Shown: piece after piece, positions 17,955 to 26,925 of the stretch
How the letters are laid out: every line of letters begins with the position of its first letter
How positions within the stretch are numbered: the stretch's first letter is position 1
DNA from: Nocardia australiensis
GTDB taxonomy: Bacteria > Actinomycetota > Actinomycetes > Mycobacteriales > Mycobacteriaceae
Assembly: GCF_020733705.1 (NCBI RefSeq)
Contig: NZ_JAJFZM010000001.1
Span: forward strand, 2,852,001 to 2,916,000
Direction: 5' to 3'
DNA length: 64,000 nt
Notes under the pieces: model-generated
What the model was told of the DNA's origin: nothing
The model's input: only the letters and a program-made list of their open reading frames with translations
Database searches by the model: none
Position numbers and translations under genes: made by a program

Positions 17955-18158
17955 TTCGCTGTTATGAAGCGCAGAATGTCCCGGCATAAAACCCGCCCCG
18001 CGCCCGCGCCGTCCCGAAATCGTCGGCGGGCCAAGGCGATAGTGACCAGACCACCCGACCGGCCCACTGCCCGCCGCCGGTTCTGGTGAACCCGGCCACT
18101 TCCCGCCCGAGTCGCTCACTGCCGGAAGGACAGGATCTCGGCCTCACTCGCTGGTTAC

Positions 18159-18881
18159 TCAGAACCCGGCGATCCCGGCGAACTGACCGATGCCGTAGGT
18201 GATGGCCATGGCCAGCGCGCCACCGATGACCACCCGCAATACCGCCCGGCCGCGACGACTACCACCGAGTCCCGCGCTCACCGAGCCGGTGAGCGCCAAG
18301 GCCACCAGCACCGCCGCGAAGGTCACCGGAATGCGAGCGGTGGTCGGCGGCAACAGGATTGCCAATAGCGGCAGCAGCGCACCGAGGGTGAACGAGACCG
18401 CCGAGGAGAATGCGGCCTGCCAGGGGTTGGTCAGTTCGTGCGGATTCAGGCCGAGCTCGGCCTCGGCGTGCGCGGTGAAGGCGTCGTGTGCGGTCAGTTC
18501 GGCGGCGACCTGGCGTGCGGTGGTCTCGGACAGTCCCTTCGCACGGTAGATATCGGTCAGTTCGGCCAGTTCGTAATCCGGTTCGTCGCGAAGTTCCCTG
18601 CGCTCCTTGGCCAGCAGCGCCCGTTCCGAGTCACGCTGGGTGCTGACCGAAACGTATTCGCCGACCGCCATGGAGATCGCGCCCGCGGTCAATCCCGCGA
18701 TGCCGGCGGTGAAGATCGCCGACGAGTCGGTCGTCGCCGCGGCCACCCCGACCACCAGTCCGGCCGTAGAGACGATGCCGTCGTTCGCGCCGAGCACGCC
18801 TGCCCGCAGCCAGTTCAGGCGGGACGCGAATCCGCCGCCGTGCGGCTCGTTCGGATGCGGTTGGATGGTCGAGTCGTCCAT
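18159..18881 (-). CDS. VIT1/CCC1-family transporter
   Basis: A 240-residue membrane protein from the ATG at 18881. It opens with RLNWLRAGVLGANDGIVSTAGLV, the signature of the VIT/CCC1 iron-manganese family. A conserved GAISMAVGEYVSVSTQRDSE helix follows, then a charged cytosolic metal-binding segment rich in Glu and three C-terminal helices. In plants and yeast these load iron or manganese into vacuoles. In bacteria the role is probably export of Fe(II)/Mn(II). It lies tail-to-head with the MFS gene (15 bases apart), so the two may be co-transcribed. Confidence 0.85.
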   Translation of the reverse strand: MDDSTIQPHPNEPHGGGFASRLNWLRAGVLGANDGIVSTAGLVVGVAAATTDSSAIFTAGIAGLTAGAISMAVGEYVSVSTQRDSERALLAKERRELRDEPDYELAELTDIYRAKGLSETTARQVAAELTAHDAFTAHAEAELGLNPHELTNPWQAAFSSAVSFTLGALLPLLAILLPPTTARIPVTFAAVLVALALTGSVSAGLGGSRRGRAVLRVVIGGALAMAITYGIGQFAGIAGF

Positions 18882-18896
18882 GAGCCGCACAATATG

Positions 18897-20339
18897 TCAA
18901 AGTCGGGACTCATTCTTATCCCGTGCCGCGGTGGCGGCGGGCGGTGTCAGCAGCGCGAGCATCGCCACGATGAGTGTGATGCCCGCGGCGACGATCAGCG
19001 CGGCGTGGTAGCCGTGGACCAGTGCGCGCGGCGCACTGTCGTCGGTGCGGGTCGTGATCGTGCCCGCGACGGTTGTGAGGGCTGCCAGGCCGATGGCGCC
19101 ACCGACCTGGCGTGCCGTATTGACCAATCCGGAGGCGAGCCCGGCCGATTCGGGCTCGATACCGGCGGTGGCGATATCGGTGACGGGCAGGCTCATGACG
19201 CTGATGCCGCATGCCCACAGCACGGTCGGGCCGAGGATCTGTGCGAGGTAGTCGGCTTCTGCGGGCAGTGCCGCCATCCAGAGCAGTCCGACTGTCGTCA
19301 GCGCGGCCCCGCTGACCAGTAGTTTTCGGGCTCCGAGCCTCGGTAACAGCGTTTTCGAGGTGATCGCGCCGATGACGATGACGACGCTCATCGGTAATAG
19401 CGCCAGGCCGGTGCGTAGCGGGCTGTAGCCGAGAACCTGCTGTTGGTATATCGAGAGGAAGAACATGGTCGCGGTCATGATTGTGCCGAGCAACGCCATG
19501 ATCGTGTTCGCGATGACGATATTGCGGCGCCGGAAGATGGCCAGCGGGATGAGCGGTGCCCGACTCCGTGTTTCCACGACGACGAACATGCCCACAAATA
19601 CGGCGGCGGCGAGTAGGGCGATGACAACCGGTGCCGATCCCCACCCGTGTTCGGTGGCTTGTGAAATGCCGTAGACGAGCGACCCGATGCCGAGAGTTAC
19701 CGTGATCGCGCCGGGAAGGTCGAGGCCGGTTCGTCCGGTGGGCGGTGCCGATCGCAAGGACCAGCCCGCCGCCACGAACAGGATCACGCCGATAGGGACG
19801 TTGATGAACAGCACCCATCGCCATCCAAGCGTGTCGGTGATTATTCCGCCGATTACCAGGCCGATGGCGCCGGCCGAACCCGAGGTGGCAGCCCAGATGG
19901 CCAGCGCGTGCCTGCGCTGGTGTGTCTCGGTGTGCGTCGAGGTGATCAAGCTCAGGCTGCTCGGTGCCAGGGCTGCGGCACCCACGCCCTGAACAGCGCG
20001 CGCGACCAGCAGCAGCCAACCATCCTCAGCGAAACCGCCGATCAGACTGGCCAGGGTGAATACCGCGAGACCGGACGAGAACATCCGCCGGTGGCCGACC
20101 AGGTCGGCCGCACGCGCCGCGAACAGGAGCAATCCGCCGAATGCGATCAGGTACGCGTTGACGATCCACTGCTGGCCGGCCACCGACAGCCCTAGCTCCG
20201 ACTTCATGTCCGGTAGCGCCACATTCACGATGAGGCTGTCCAGGACAACCATGAACTGTGCCCCGCACGCCACCGCGAGGATGAAACCTAACGGCGCTGG
20301 GCGTTTGGCGACTTTCCGTTGGTAAACAATGTTCACCAC
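18897..20339 (-). CDS. MFS multidrug exporter (DHA2, 14-TM)
   Basis: A 480-residue protein with about 14 hydrophobic helices. Motif A-type loop ADLVGHRRM, motif C-like GSAGAIGLVIGG and the opening ACGAQFMVVLDSLIVNVALPDM identify a DHA2 drug:H+ antiporter. Two consecutive GTG codons (20339, 20336) can serve as start, and a palindromic operator overlaps them. It is divergent from a TetR gene, the usual pairing for inducible efflux. The exported compound is unknown. Confidence 0.88.
   Translation of the reverse strand: MVNIVYQRKVAKRPAPLGFILAVACGAQFMVVLDSLIVNVALPDMKSELGLSVAGQQWIVNAYLIAFGGLLLFAARAADLVGHRRMFSSGLAVFTLASLIGGFAEDGWLLLVARAVQGVGAAALAPSSLSLITSTHTETHQRRHALAIWAATSGSAGAIGLVIGGIITDTLGWRWVLFINVPIGVILFVAAGWSLRSAPPTGRTGLDLPGAITVTLGIGSLVYGISQATEHGWGSAPVVIALLAAAVFVGMFVVVETRSRAPLIPLAIFRRRNIVIANTIMALLGTIMTATMFFLSIYQQQVLGYSPLRTGLALLPMSVVIVIGAITSKTLLPRLGARKLLVSGAALTTVGLLWMAALPAEADYLAQILGPTVLWACGISVMSLPVTDIATAGIEPESAGLASGLVNTARQVGGAIGLAALTTVAGTITTRTDDSAPRALVHGYHAALIVAAGITLIVAMLALLTPPAATAARDKNESRL
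20321..20337. promoter_or_regulatory. TetR operator overlapping the MFS start codon
   Basis: GGTAAACAATGTTCACC is a 17-bp near-perfect palindrome (arms match 6 of 7) covering the GTG start of the exporter. It lies about 97 bases before the TetR start. Binding here would block transcription or a leaderless start of the exporter. Confidence 0.5.
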
Positions 20340-20433
20340 ATGGACGCTAGAGCCTGGTTCGCGCTCTCGTCAACCCGACATTCCGAACCCGGGCCGCCCG
20401 CCCCGGAAAAGGTCGAGGCTAGGCTCGTATTCG

Positions 20434-21069
20434 ATGGTCAAACGCGGATTGAGCCCGGACCGGCTGGTAGCGATCGCTCACGAATACGTCTCGGCCAACG
20501 GGCTGGACGCGCTCACCATGCGCCGGTTGGCGGCGGCGGCAGGGGTGACACCCGGTGCGTTGTACAAACATCTGCGCGACAAGAAGGATCTCCAGCGGGC
20601 GATGGCCGACGCGATCTTCGCCACGATCGACCTCGCCGACATCGACCTCGCTGACCCGACCGTCGATCAGGTGATCACCTGCTGTCAGCGAATGCGCGAC
20701 GCGATGCTGCGATTCCGCGACGGCGGGCGCATAATCGCGGGCTCATACTCGCCGTTCGCCGCGACCTTGAAACTGTCGGGCACGCTGCGCACGCTACTGC
20801 GGGCGGTCCTGCTGCCCTCGTTCGACCCTGGCGTAACCGCTTTCGTATTACGTTCCTACGCAACCGGTTTCGTGATCGATGAACAGGCATACCTGGCGCT
20901 GGAGAGTGCCGACGAGTGGGAGCCCCTGGTGCGTGCCATCTCCGCGAGTGGCGCCACCCGGGTGGCGGGCACCGCCGACGTCGCCGCCATCATGACCGGC
21001 GACCGCGATCAGCAATTCACCGCGGGAATCATGACAATTCTGGCCGGAACCATTCGCGTCGATGACTGA
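20434..21069 (+). CDS. TetR-family repressor
   Basis: A 211-residue protein from the ATG at 20434. The HTH is at residues 6-52 (LVAIAHEYVSANGLDALTMR, RLAAAAGVTPGALYKHLRDK), followed by a TetR_C-type ligand domain with HPW-like helices missing but conserved length. It has the layout of a classic efflux repressor. Upstream in-frame starts reach 20329 but would run through the divergent promoter. It is expected to repress itself and the divergent DHA2 exporter. Confidence 0.85.
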   Translation: MVKRGLSPDRLVAIAHEYVSANGLDALTMRRLAAAAGVTPGALYKHLRDKKDLQRAMADAIFATIDLADIDLADPTVDQVITCCQRMRDAMLRFRDGGRIIAGSYSPFAATLKLSGTLRTLLRAVLLPSFDPGVTAFVLRSYATGFVIDEQAYLALESADEWEPLVRAISASGATRVAGTADVAAIMTGDRDQQFTAGIMTILAGTIRVDD

Positions 21070-21237
21070 AATATTGCCCGTGCGTCATTCGGCACCACGG
21101 ATGCTCTCCGAACTCCGCCACCGTGGCCAGGAGAGTCGCGTAGTCCTGCGGGGCGAATCACCGACATGTCGCCAAGACATCAAATACATGTCGCGCAAAG
21201 TCAAGAATCTGCCTGGAAACCGTCCCACACTGGAACC

Positions 21238-22749
21238 ATGACCGAGACCGCCGCAGCTCCGGAGTACCTCGACGTCGTGATCGTCGGCGCGGGTCTATCC
21301 GGCATCGGCGCCGCCTACCGGCTGCAAACAGAGTGCCCGGGTAAGACCTACGCGGTGCTGGAGGCGCGCGCCGCATTGGGCGGCACCTGGGATCTGTTCC
21401 GCTACCCCGGGATTCGCTCGGACTCGGACATGTTCACCCTCGGTTACCCGTTCAAACCGTGGCGCGACGCCAAGTCGATCGCCGACGGACCGTCGATCCT
21501 GCGCTACGTCCAGGAAACCGCGACGGAGTTCGGCATCGACCGTCACATCCGCTACGGCACCAAGGTGGTCAGGGCCGATTGGTCCACCGATACCGCCCGC
21601 TGGACGCTCACCCTCGAGCATCGCGCCGCCTCCGGTGCGGCCGAACAACGCACGCTGACCTGTGGCTTCCTCTACAGCTGCGCCGGCTACTACAACTACG
21701 ACCATGGGCATGCCCCGGACTTCCCCGGCATCGACGCATTCTCCGGTACGGTCGCGCATCCGCAGTTCTGGCCCGAGAATCTTGACTACGTCGGCAAACG
21801 GGTCGTCGTGATCGGCAGCGGCGCGACGGCGGTCACCCTGGTGCCCGCGATGGCCGAGCAGGCGGAATTGGTGACGATGCTGCAGCGCTCGCCGACCTGG
21901 ATCAGCCCCGTCCCCGGCCGCGACAAGCAAGCCGACAAGATTCGTGAGTTGCTGCCGCCGAAGCTGGCGCACCGGCTGATCCGAACCAAGAACATCCTGT
22001 TCAATATCGGCTTCTATCAGTACTGCCGCCGCCGCCCCGAGTCCGCCCGCAAGCTGCTCACCGGCCTGACGACTCGGATACTGAAGGATGAGAACACCGT
22101 CGCCGAGCACTTCACGCCGACCTACAACCCATGGGATCAGCGACTATGCGCCGTTCCCGACGCCGATTTCTTCAAGGCCATGAAGAAAGGCAATGTCGAG
22201 GTTGTCACGGATCATATCGAAACCTTTGTGCCCGAAGGGATTCGGCTGAAGTCCGGTCGAATCCTCGCGGCGGATGTCGTCATTACCGCGACGGGCCTGC
22301 AACTGCTTGCCTTCGGTGGTATCGCTCCGAGCGTCGACGGGCAGCCGGTGAACCTGACGGACCAATTCGTCTGGCAGGGGGCAATGCTCACCGGTATCCC
22401 CAATTTCGCGGTCTGCATCGGATATACCAACGCCTCATGGACGCTGCGTGCGGATCTGACCTCGCGACTGGTCTGCAAGGTGTTGAATCACTTGGACCGC
22501 AACGACTATGCCGCCGTGGTGCCGAAGCCGGGCGGCAAGTTGGAGCAGCGACCGCTGCTGGATCTGGCCTCCGGCTACATCCAACGCTCGATCGCCGATT
22601 TCCCCCGCCAGGGTGACCGGCATCCATGGAAGGTGCGACAGAACTATCTGCTGGATTCCGTGACGACCATGCGAACCAGCCTGCGCAAGTACCTGGCGCC
22701 GACCCCGAAATCGGCGGTGCGACAGCGTGATCTGACGCGGACCGGCTGA
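21238..22749 (+). CDS. Flavin-containing monooxygenase, Baeyer-Villiger type
   Basis: A 503-residue enzyme. The FAD-binding GAGLSG is at 17-22 and the NADPH-binding GSGATA at 193-198. Between them is the Baeyer-Villiger fingerprint FSGTVAHPQFWP at 168-179 (FxGxxxHxxxWP). A later TATGLQ motif is also present. The sequence most resembles the EthA-like group of mycobacteria, which oxidise ketones and activate thioamide prodrugs. Substrate here unknown. The ATG at 21238 follows GGAACC with no strong RBS. It is transcribed alone, away from the TetR gene. Confidence 0.85.
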   Translation: MTETAAAPEYLDVVIVGAGLSGIGAAYRLQTECPGKTYAVLEARAALGGTWDLFRYPGIRSDSDMFTLGYPFKPWRDAKSIADGPSILRYVQETATEFGIDRHIRYGTKVVRADWSTDTARWTLTLEHRAASGAAEQRTLTCGFLYSCAGYYNYDHGHAPDFPGIDAFSGTVAHPQFWPENLDYVGKRVVVIGSGATAVTLVPAMAEQAELVTMLQRSPTWISPVPGRDKQADKIRELLPPKLAHRLIRTKNILFNIGFYQYCRRRPESARKLLTGLTTRILKDENTVAEHFTPTYNPWDQRLCAVPDADFFKAMKKGNVEVVTDHIETFVPEGIRLKSGRILAADVVITATGLQLLAFGGIAPSVDGQPVNLTDQFVWQGAMLTGIPNFAVCIGYTNASWTLRADLTSRLVCKVLNHLDRNDYAAVVPKPGGKLEQRPLLDLASGYIQRSIADFPRQGDRHPWKVRQNYLLDSVTTMRTSLRKYLAPTPKSAVRQRDLTRTG

Positions 22750-22912
22750 TAGGGCAGATCGACGACTCAGTGCGGTTGATTTGCGATCCGGGGCCCCGCC
22801 GGCACCCCGATGGTTATCAACTCATCCAGCTGCTCCCGCCGCAACGACGCCGCTCGCCGCACCCCTCCGCGATATAGCCACGCAATCGATCGGCGTGGGC
22901 TGCATGCGACGC

Positions 22913-22980
22913 ATGTCCCGATATGTAAAGAAGTATGTCCCTGTGGGGTAAGAAATTCTCGTTGCGCACACCTACTGTTG
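22913..22980 (+). promoter_or_regulatory. Putative AraC-controlled promoter of the catabolic operon
   Basis: Two direct ATGTCCC boxes (22913, 22935) lie 22 bases apart. The first extends to ATGTCCCG-ATAT-GTAAAG. A CTACTGTTG element (22972-22980, with a TACTGT -10-like core) starts exactly 37 bases after the second box. The same layout occurs at 31052-31097 before the MFS gene. Confidence 0.55.
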
Positions 22981-23020
22981 GTTGCATCACAGGGAGTTGG
23001 TCTCGGAAGGAGGGCTTGCA

Positions 23021-23200
23021 GTGGGTTCTCACGCTCGCCTCGATTTTCCCCGACGCTCGCTTCGTGCAGGCAAAGCACCGATGGTCACGTCAGTGGTCGA
23101 TGTTTCGCACGTGCACATGCTGCCCGATGTCTCGGTTGATGTGCCGAGCGGGCCGCGAACCCAGTCGTTCCATGGGCCGATTCTCGGTCCTGATACATGA
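23021..23200 (+). CDS. Small leader frame before the catabolic operon
   Basis: A 59-codon frame begins at a GTG with an excellent GGAAGGAGG seven bases upstream and ends TGA at 23198-23200. The stop lies only 11 bases before the GTG of the quinone oxidoreductase and just beside its GAGGAG. The peptide (GSHARLDFPRRSLRAGKAPM, then VDVSHVHMLPDVSV) has no family I recognise. It could be a small protein or a translated leader that couples downstream expression. Confidence 0.4.
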   Translation: MGSHARLDFPRRSLRAGKAPMVTSVVDVSHVHMLPDVSVDVPSGPRTQSFHGPILGPDT

Positions 23201-23211
23201 GGAGATGTTCT

Positions 23212-24186
23212 GTGGCACAAGCTGTTCGCTTCTACGAGGTAGGCGCTCCCGAGGTTATGCGCTGGGAGGACGTCGAGGTCGGTGATCCGGGTCCGGGTCA
23301 GGTTCGGATCCGCCATGAGGCGGTGGGTTTGAACTTCGCCGACACCTATTTCCGGACGGGGCTGTATCCGGCGCCGTTGCCTGCGGGTATGGGCGTGGAG
23401 GCGGCAGGAGTCATCGAGGCGGTCGGGCCCGGAGTCACCGGTTTCACCGATGGGGATCGGGTCACCTATACGGGCAGCCCGCTGGGTGCCTACAGTACGG
23501 AACGAGTAATGGGGGCCGAACATCTGATTCGGTTGCCGGAAGAGATCGCCTTCGATACCGCGGCCGCGATGACTATGCGTGGTCTGACGACCGCATATCT
23601 ACTGCGGCGAATCCATGAGCTGCGGCCGGGCGATACGGTGCTGCTGCATGCGGCCGCCGGCGGCGTCGGGCTGATTTTCACCCAGTGGGCAAAACTGTTG
23701 GGTATCAACGTGATCGGTACGGTCTCGACCGATGTGAAGGCCGAAATCGCCCGTGCCCATGGTTGCGATCATGTGGTGATCTATACCCGCGAGAATGTGG
23801 CGGAACGCGTTCGTGAGATCACCGACGGCGCCGGTGTCGTCGTGGCGTACGACAGTATCGGCAAAACGACGTTCGAATCATCACTGAACTCGCTGGCGCG
23901 GCGCGGATTGCTGGTGTGCTTCGGAACGGCCTCTGGTCCGATACCTCCCATCGACGCAATGCAATTGGCGGTCAAGGGATCGGTATTCGTGACCCGTCCC
24001 GCACTGGCCGATTACATTGCCGATCCGGTCGAACGCGCCGATCTTGCCGGTGAGTTGTTCTCGCACGTGGCGGCGGGACGGATTCAAATCGAGATCAACC
24101 AGCGCTATGAGCTTGCGGATGCGGTTGCCGCGCACCGTGATCTGGAGAAGGGCACAAGCGTCGGCTCCTCCGTATTCACCGTGTGA
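23212..24186 (+). CDS. Quinone oxidoreductase, zinc-independent MDR family
   Basis: A 324-residue QOR/zeta-crystallin-type enzyme. It has the GroES-like fold with VGLNFADTYFRTGLYP and GVEAAGVIEAVG, then a Rossmann motif AAAGGVG at 147-153 for NADPH. The zinc ligands of alcohol dehydrogenases are absent. It reduces quinones or enones using NADPH. The GTG at 23212 has GAGGAG at the right distance. It is the first large gene of the catabolic operon, 54 bases before the TauD gene. A role in reducing an unsaturated or quinoid intermediate is inferred. Confidence 0.85.
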   Translation: MAQAVRFYEVGAPEVMRWEDVEVGDPGPGQVRIRHEAVGLNFADTYFRTGLYPAPLPAGMGVEAAGVIEAVGPGVTGFTDGDRVTYTGSPLGAYSTERVMGAEHLIRLPEEIAFDTAAAMTMRGLTTAYLLRRIHELRPGDTVLLHAAAGGVGLIFTQWAKLLGINVIGTVSTDVKAEIARAHGCDHVVIYTRENVAERVREITDGAGVVVAYDSIGKTTFESSLNSLARRGLLVCFGTASGPIPPIDAMQLAVKGSVFVTRPALADYIADPVERADLAGELFSHVAAGRIQIEINQRYELADAVAAHRDLEKGTSVGSSVFTV

Positions 24187-24240
24187 GACTCGGCGTCCAT
24201 TTCGCGGCGCCTTCTCACCATCTCCCGAGAGAGGATTCTC

Positions 24241-25134
24241 ATGACAAGCGTTCTTCCCGTGGACATCTCGACGAGATCCGGGACTTTCGATGTGCAGCCG
24301 CTCACCTGCTCGATCGGAGCCGAACTGCACGGTGTCGATCTGGGCGAGGTCTCGCGCAGCGACGAACTGTTCGCCGGGCTGAAGGAACTGTTGCTCGAGC
24401 ACAAGGTGCTGTTCTTTCGGGATCAGGACATCACCCGCGCCGAACATGTCGCTCTCGCACGACGTTTCGGTCCGCTCGAGGACCACCCGGTGCTCGGCAG
24501 TGATCCGGACCATCCGGGTTTGGTTCGCATCTACAAAGATCTCGACAGTGCTCCAGAGCACTATGAGAACGCCTACCACTGCGATGCGACCTGGCGGGAG
24601 TCGCCTCCGCTGGGGTGTGTGCTGCGGTGCGTGGAAACGCCTGCGATAGGCGGCGACACGATCTGGGTGAATATGGCCGAGGCCTATCGCCGGCTGCCGG
24701 AATCGGTGCGGGAACAGATCGCGGGATTGCGCGCGCGGCATTCGATCGAAGCCAGCTTCGGTGCGATGCGGTCGGTAGAGGAGCGTCATCGCTTGCAGGC
24801 GCAATTTCCGGATGCGGAACATCCGGTGGTGCGCACCCATCCGGACACCGGTGAAGAGATCCTGTTCGTCAATGCGTTCACCACGCACTTCGTCAATTAT
24901 CACACCCCGGAGAACGTGCGGTTCGGCATCGATTACGCGCCCGGTGCCTCCGAATTGCTCAACTATCTGATTCGTCAGGCGAGTGTGCCCGAGTATCAGG
25001 TGCGGTGGCGCTGGAGCAAGAACAGCTTCGCTATCTGGGATAACCGTTGCACGCAGCACTATGCGGTCCAGGATTATTTCCCCGATGTTCGCAAAATGGA
25101 GCGTGCGGGCATCATCGGTGACAAACCGTTCTAA
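24241..25134 (+). CDS. TauD/TfdA-family Fe(II)/2-oxoglutarate dioxygenase
   Basis: A 297-residue dioxygenase with a complete iron site: H113-x-D115 in AYHCDATW and distal H273 in NRCTQHYAVQDY. An Arg follows (R284 or R288) to bind 2-oxoglutarate. The opening GAELHGVDLGEVSRSDELF and HKVLFFRDQDITRAEH are typical of TauD/TfdA. Relatives hydroxylate the carbon next to sulfonate, ether or sulfate groups, releasing aldehyde and the leaving group. In this operon it is a candidate first oxidative step on the unknown substrate. GAGAGGA precedes the ATG. Confidence 0.88.
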   Translation: MTSVLPVDISTRSGTFDVQPLTCSIGAELHGVDLGEVSRSDELFAGLKELLLEHKVLFFRDQDITRAEHVALARRFGPLEDHPVLGSDPDHPGLVRIYKDLDSAPEHYENAYHCDATWRESPPLGCVLRCVETPAIGGDTIWVNMAEAYRRLPESVREQIAGLRARHSIEASFGAMRSVEERHRLQAQFPDAEHPVVRTHPDTGEEILFVNAFTTHFVNYHTPENVRFGIDYAPGASELLNYLIRQASVPEYQVRWRWSKNSFAIWDNRCTQHYAVQDYFPDVRKMERAGIIGDKPF

Positions 25135-25178
25135 TTCCTTATTCTGTAATGTAATTCGATTCCGATTGGAGTAGATTC

Positions 25179-26231
25179 ATGATTTTTCACGATGATGCGT
25201 TGTTCCCGGAGAACCAGGAGAAACTGGTAATCACGTGCGCGCCGTACGGGCCCGAGTGGGAGCCGGACGACTTCCGCGAGGATCTGCCGCTGACGATGGA
25301 GGAGCACATCCAGCAGGCGGTCGACTGCTACGAGGCCGGTGCCACCGTCCTGCACATCCATGTGCGTGAGCTCGACGGTAAGGGCTCCAAGCGGCTGTCG
25401 AAGTTCAACGAGTTGCTCGCCGGGCTGCGTAAGGCCGTTCCCGAGATGATCCTGCAGGTCGGCGGATCGATCTCGTTCGCACCGGAAGGTGAAGGCGCCG
25501 ACGCGAAATGGCTGTCCGACGACACCCGCCACATGCTGGCCGACCTCGATCCGAAGCCGGACCAGGTGACCATCGCGATCAACACCAGCCAGATGAACAT
25601 CATGGAGTTGATGACCGCCGACGATATCGCCGGTACATCGATGCTGCGTCCGGAACTGGCTGATGCTTACCGGGAAATGACCGTGCCCGCCGGCCCGGCG
25701 TGGGTCCAGGAGCACCTGCGTCGTCTGCAGGCTTCCGGTATCCAACCGCACTTCCAGCTGTCGAGCATCCCGCAGCTCGAGACCGTCGAGCGGTTGATCC
25801 GCCGCGGTGTGTACACCGGCCCGCTGAACCTGACCTGGGTCGGCATCGGTGGCGGGTTCGACGGTCCCAACCCGTACAACATCATGAACTTCATCAATCG
25901 TGTGCCCGATGGCGCCTGCCTGACCCTCGAAACCCTTATGCGGTCGGTCCTGCCGGTCAACACCATGGCGATCGCCATGGGCCTGCACCCGCGCTGCGGC
26001 AACGAGGACACCATCTGGGGTCGCAAGGGCGAGAAGATGACCTCGGTCAAGCAGATTCAGCAGCTGGTCCGCATCGCCGGCGAACTCGGCCGTGAGGTCG
26101 CCACGGGCAAGGAGGCCCACGAGATCTATCGAATCGGCGAAACCTACGCGAACGCCGACGAGACCCTCGCCAAGCTCGGCTACGCACCCAATCGGAAACC
26201 GGGTCAGGTCGGGTTCACCCACCACGCCTGA
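25179..26231 (+). CDS. BKACE: beta-keto acid cleavage enzyme (DUF849)
   Basis: A 350-residue TIM-barrel protein of the DUF849 family. The metal site is visible as H59-x-H61 (VLHIHVRE) with E276 in CGNEDTIWG. Other conserved segments are ITCAPYGPEW, LQVGGSISF and LNLTWVGIGGGFDGPN. Known BKACEs, such as 3-keto-5-aminohexanoate cleavage enzyme, condense a beta-keto acid with acetyl-CoA and release acetoacetate plus a new acyl-CoA. The CoA-transferase encoded just downstream could use the acetoacetate. Which beta-keto acid is cleaved is not predictable by eye. TGGAGTAG lies before the ATG. Confidence 0.88.
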   Translation: MIFHDDALFPENQEKLVITCAPYGPEWEPDDFREDLPLTMEEHIQQAVDCYEAGATVLHIHVRELDGKGSKRLSKFNELLAGLRKAVPEMILQVGGSISFAPEGEGADAKWLSDDTRHMLADLDPKPDQVTIAINTSQMNIMELMTADDIAGTSMLRPELADAYREMTVPAGPAWVQEHLRRLQASGIQPHFQLSSIPQLETVERLIRRGVYTGPLNLTWVGIGGGFDGPNPYNIMNFINRVPDGACLTLETLMRSVLPVNTMAIAMGLHPRCGNEDTIWGRKGEKMTSVKQIQQLVRIAGELGREVATGKEAHEIYRIGETYANADETLAKLGYAPNRKPGQVGFTHHA

Positions 26232-26322
26232 TAACCGCACCGACTGAACCCGCAGCCGGGCCGATCGCATGGGTGGTGGCCGGGTGTACTCAGCCCAAAC
26301 TCACTGAAGGAGTTGCCGCACA

Positions 26323-26925
26323 GTGGAATCCGCCATCGAACCGACAGTAGTGATCGTGCCCGGACTGCGGGACCATGTCCCAGACCATTGGCAGACCGTG
26401 CTTGCCGCAGAACTCGACCGGGTGCGTGTCGTGCCCCCGCTCGAGCGCGACAAGCTCAGTCTTGCCGCCCGGATCGCCGCCCTCGACAAGGTGGTAACCG
26501 AAACGGACGGTCCGATCGTGCTGGTCGCCCACAGCGCCGGTGTGATGATCTCCGTGCAGTGGGCACAGCAGGCGACGCGGGCCGTGCACAGTGCTCTGCT
26601 TGCCACCCCGGCGGACGTCGAAAATCCCTTCCCGCCAGGGTATCCGACTACCGAGGAATTGGATCTGCACGGCTGGAATCCGATTCCCCGGCGTCGGTTG
26701 CCCTTCCCGAGCATCGTGGCGGCGAGCACCACCGATCCGCTGGCCTCGTTCCGGCGCGTGGCCGGTTTGGCGGAGGCGTGGGGAAGCAGGCTCGTCGACC
26801 TGGGCGATGTCGGGCATCTCAATCCCGCGTCGGGCTACGGTCCCTGGCCGCAAGCGCAGAGCCTGCTGCGCGAGGCTATCGACATGACCGCTCGCTCGGC
26901 CGATGCCGTAGAGGGCGCGCGATGA
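26323..26925 (+). CDS. RBBP9/YdeN-type serine hydrolase
   Basis: A 200-residue small alpha/beta hydrolase. It has VVIVPGLRDHVPDHWQ near the start, the nucleophile Ser71 in VLVAHSAGV, Asp138 in ASTTDPLASF and His165 in GDVGHLNP, so the triad is complete. Lengths near 200 residues are normal for the RBBP9 group. It starts at a GTG with AAGGAG upstream, and its stop overlaps the next ATG (ATGA). Its placement inside a CoA-ester pathway suggests hydrolysis of an ester, lactone or thioester intermediate. Confidence 0.82.
   Translation: MESAIEPTVVIVPGLRDHVPDHWQTVLAAELDRVRVVPPLERDKLSLAARIAALDKVVTETDGPIVLVAHSAGVMISVQWAQQATRAVHSALLATPADVENPFPPGYPTTEELDLHGWNPIPRRRLPFPSIVAASTTDPLASFRRVAGLAEAWGSRLVDLGDVGHLNPASGYGPWPQAQSLLREAIDMTARSADAVEGAR

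Noticed and set aside
18916..20019. Minus-strand frame of 367 codons in the second phase of the MFS gene
   Set aside because: Out of phase with the membrane helices; Arg/His-rich composition typical of a GC shadow.
23881..25059. Minus-strand open frame of 392 codons
   Set aside because: Antisense to quinone reductase and TauD genes, whose active-site motifs are intact; would break a tight operon.
25131..26270. Minus-strand open frame of 379 codons
   Set aside because: Antisense to BKACE; GC-frame artefact rich in Gly/His/Arg.
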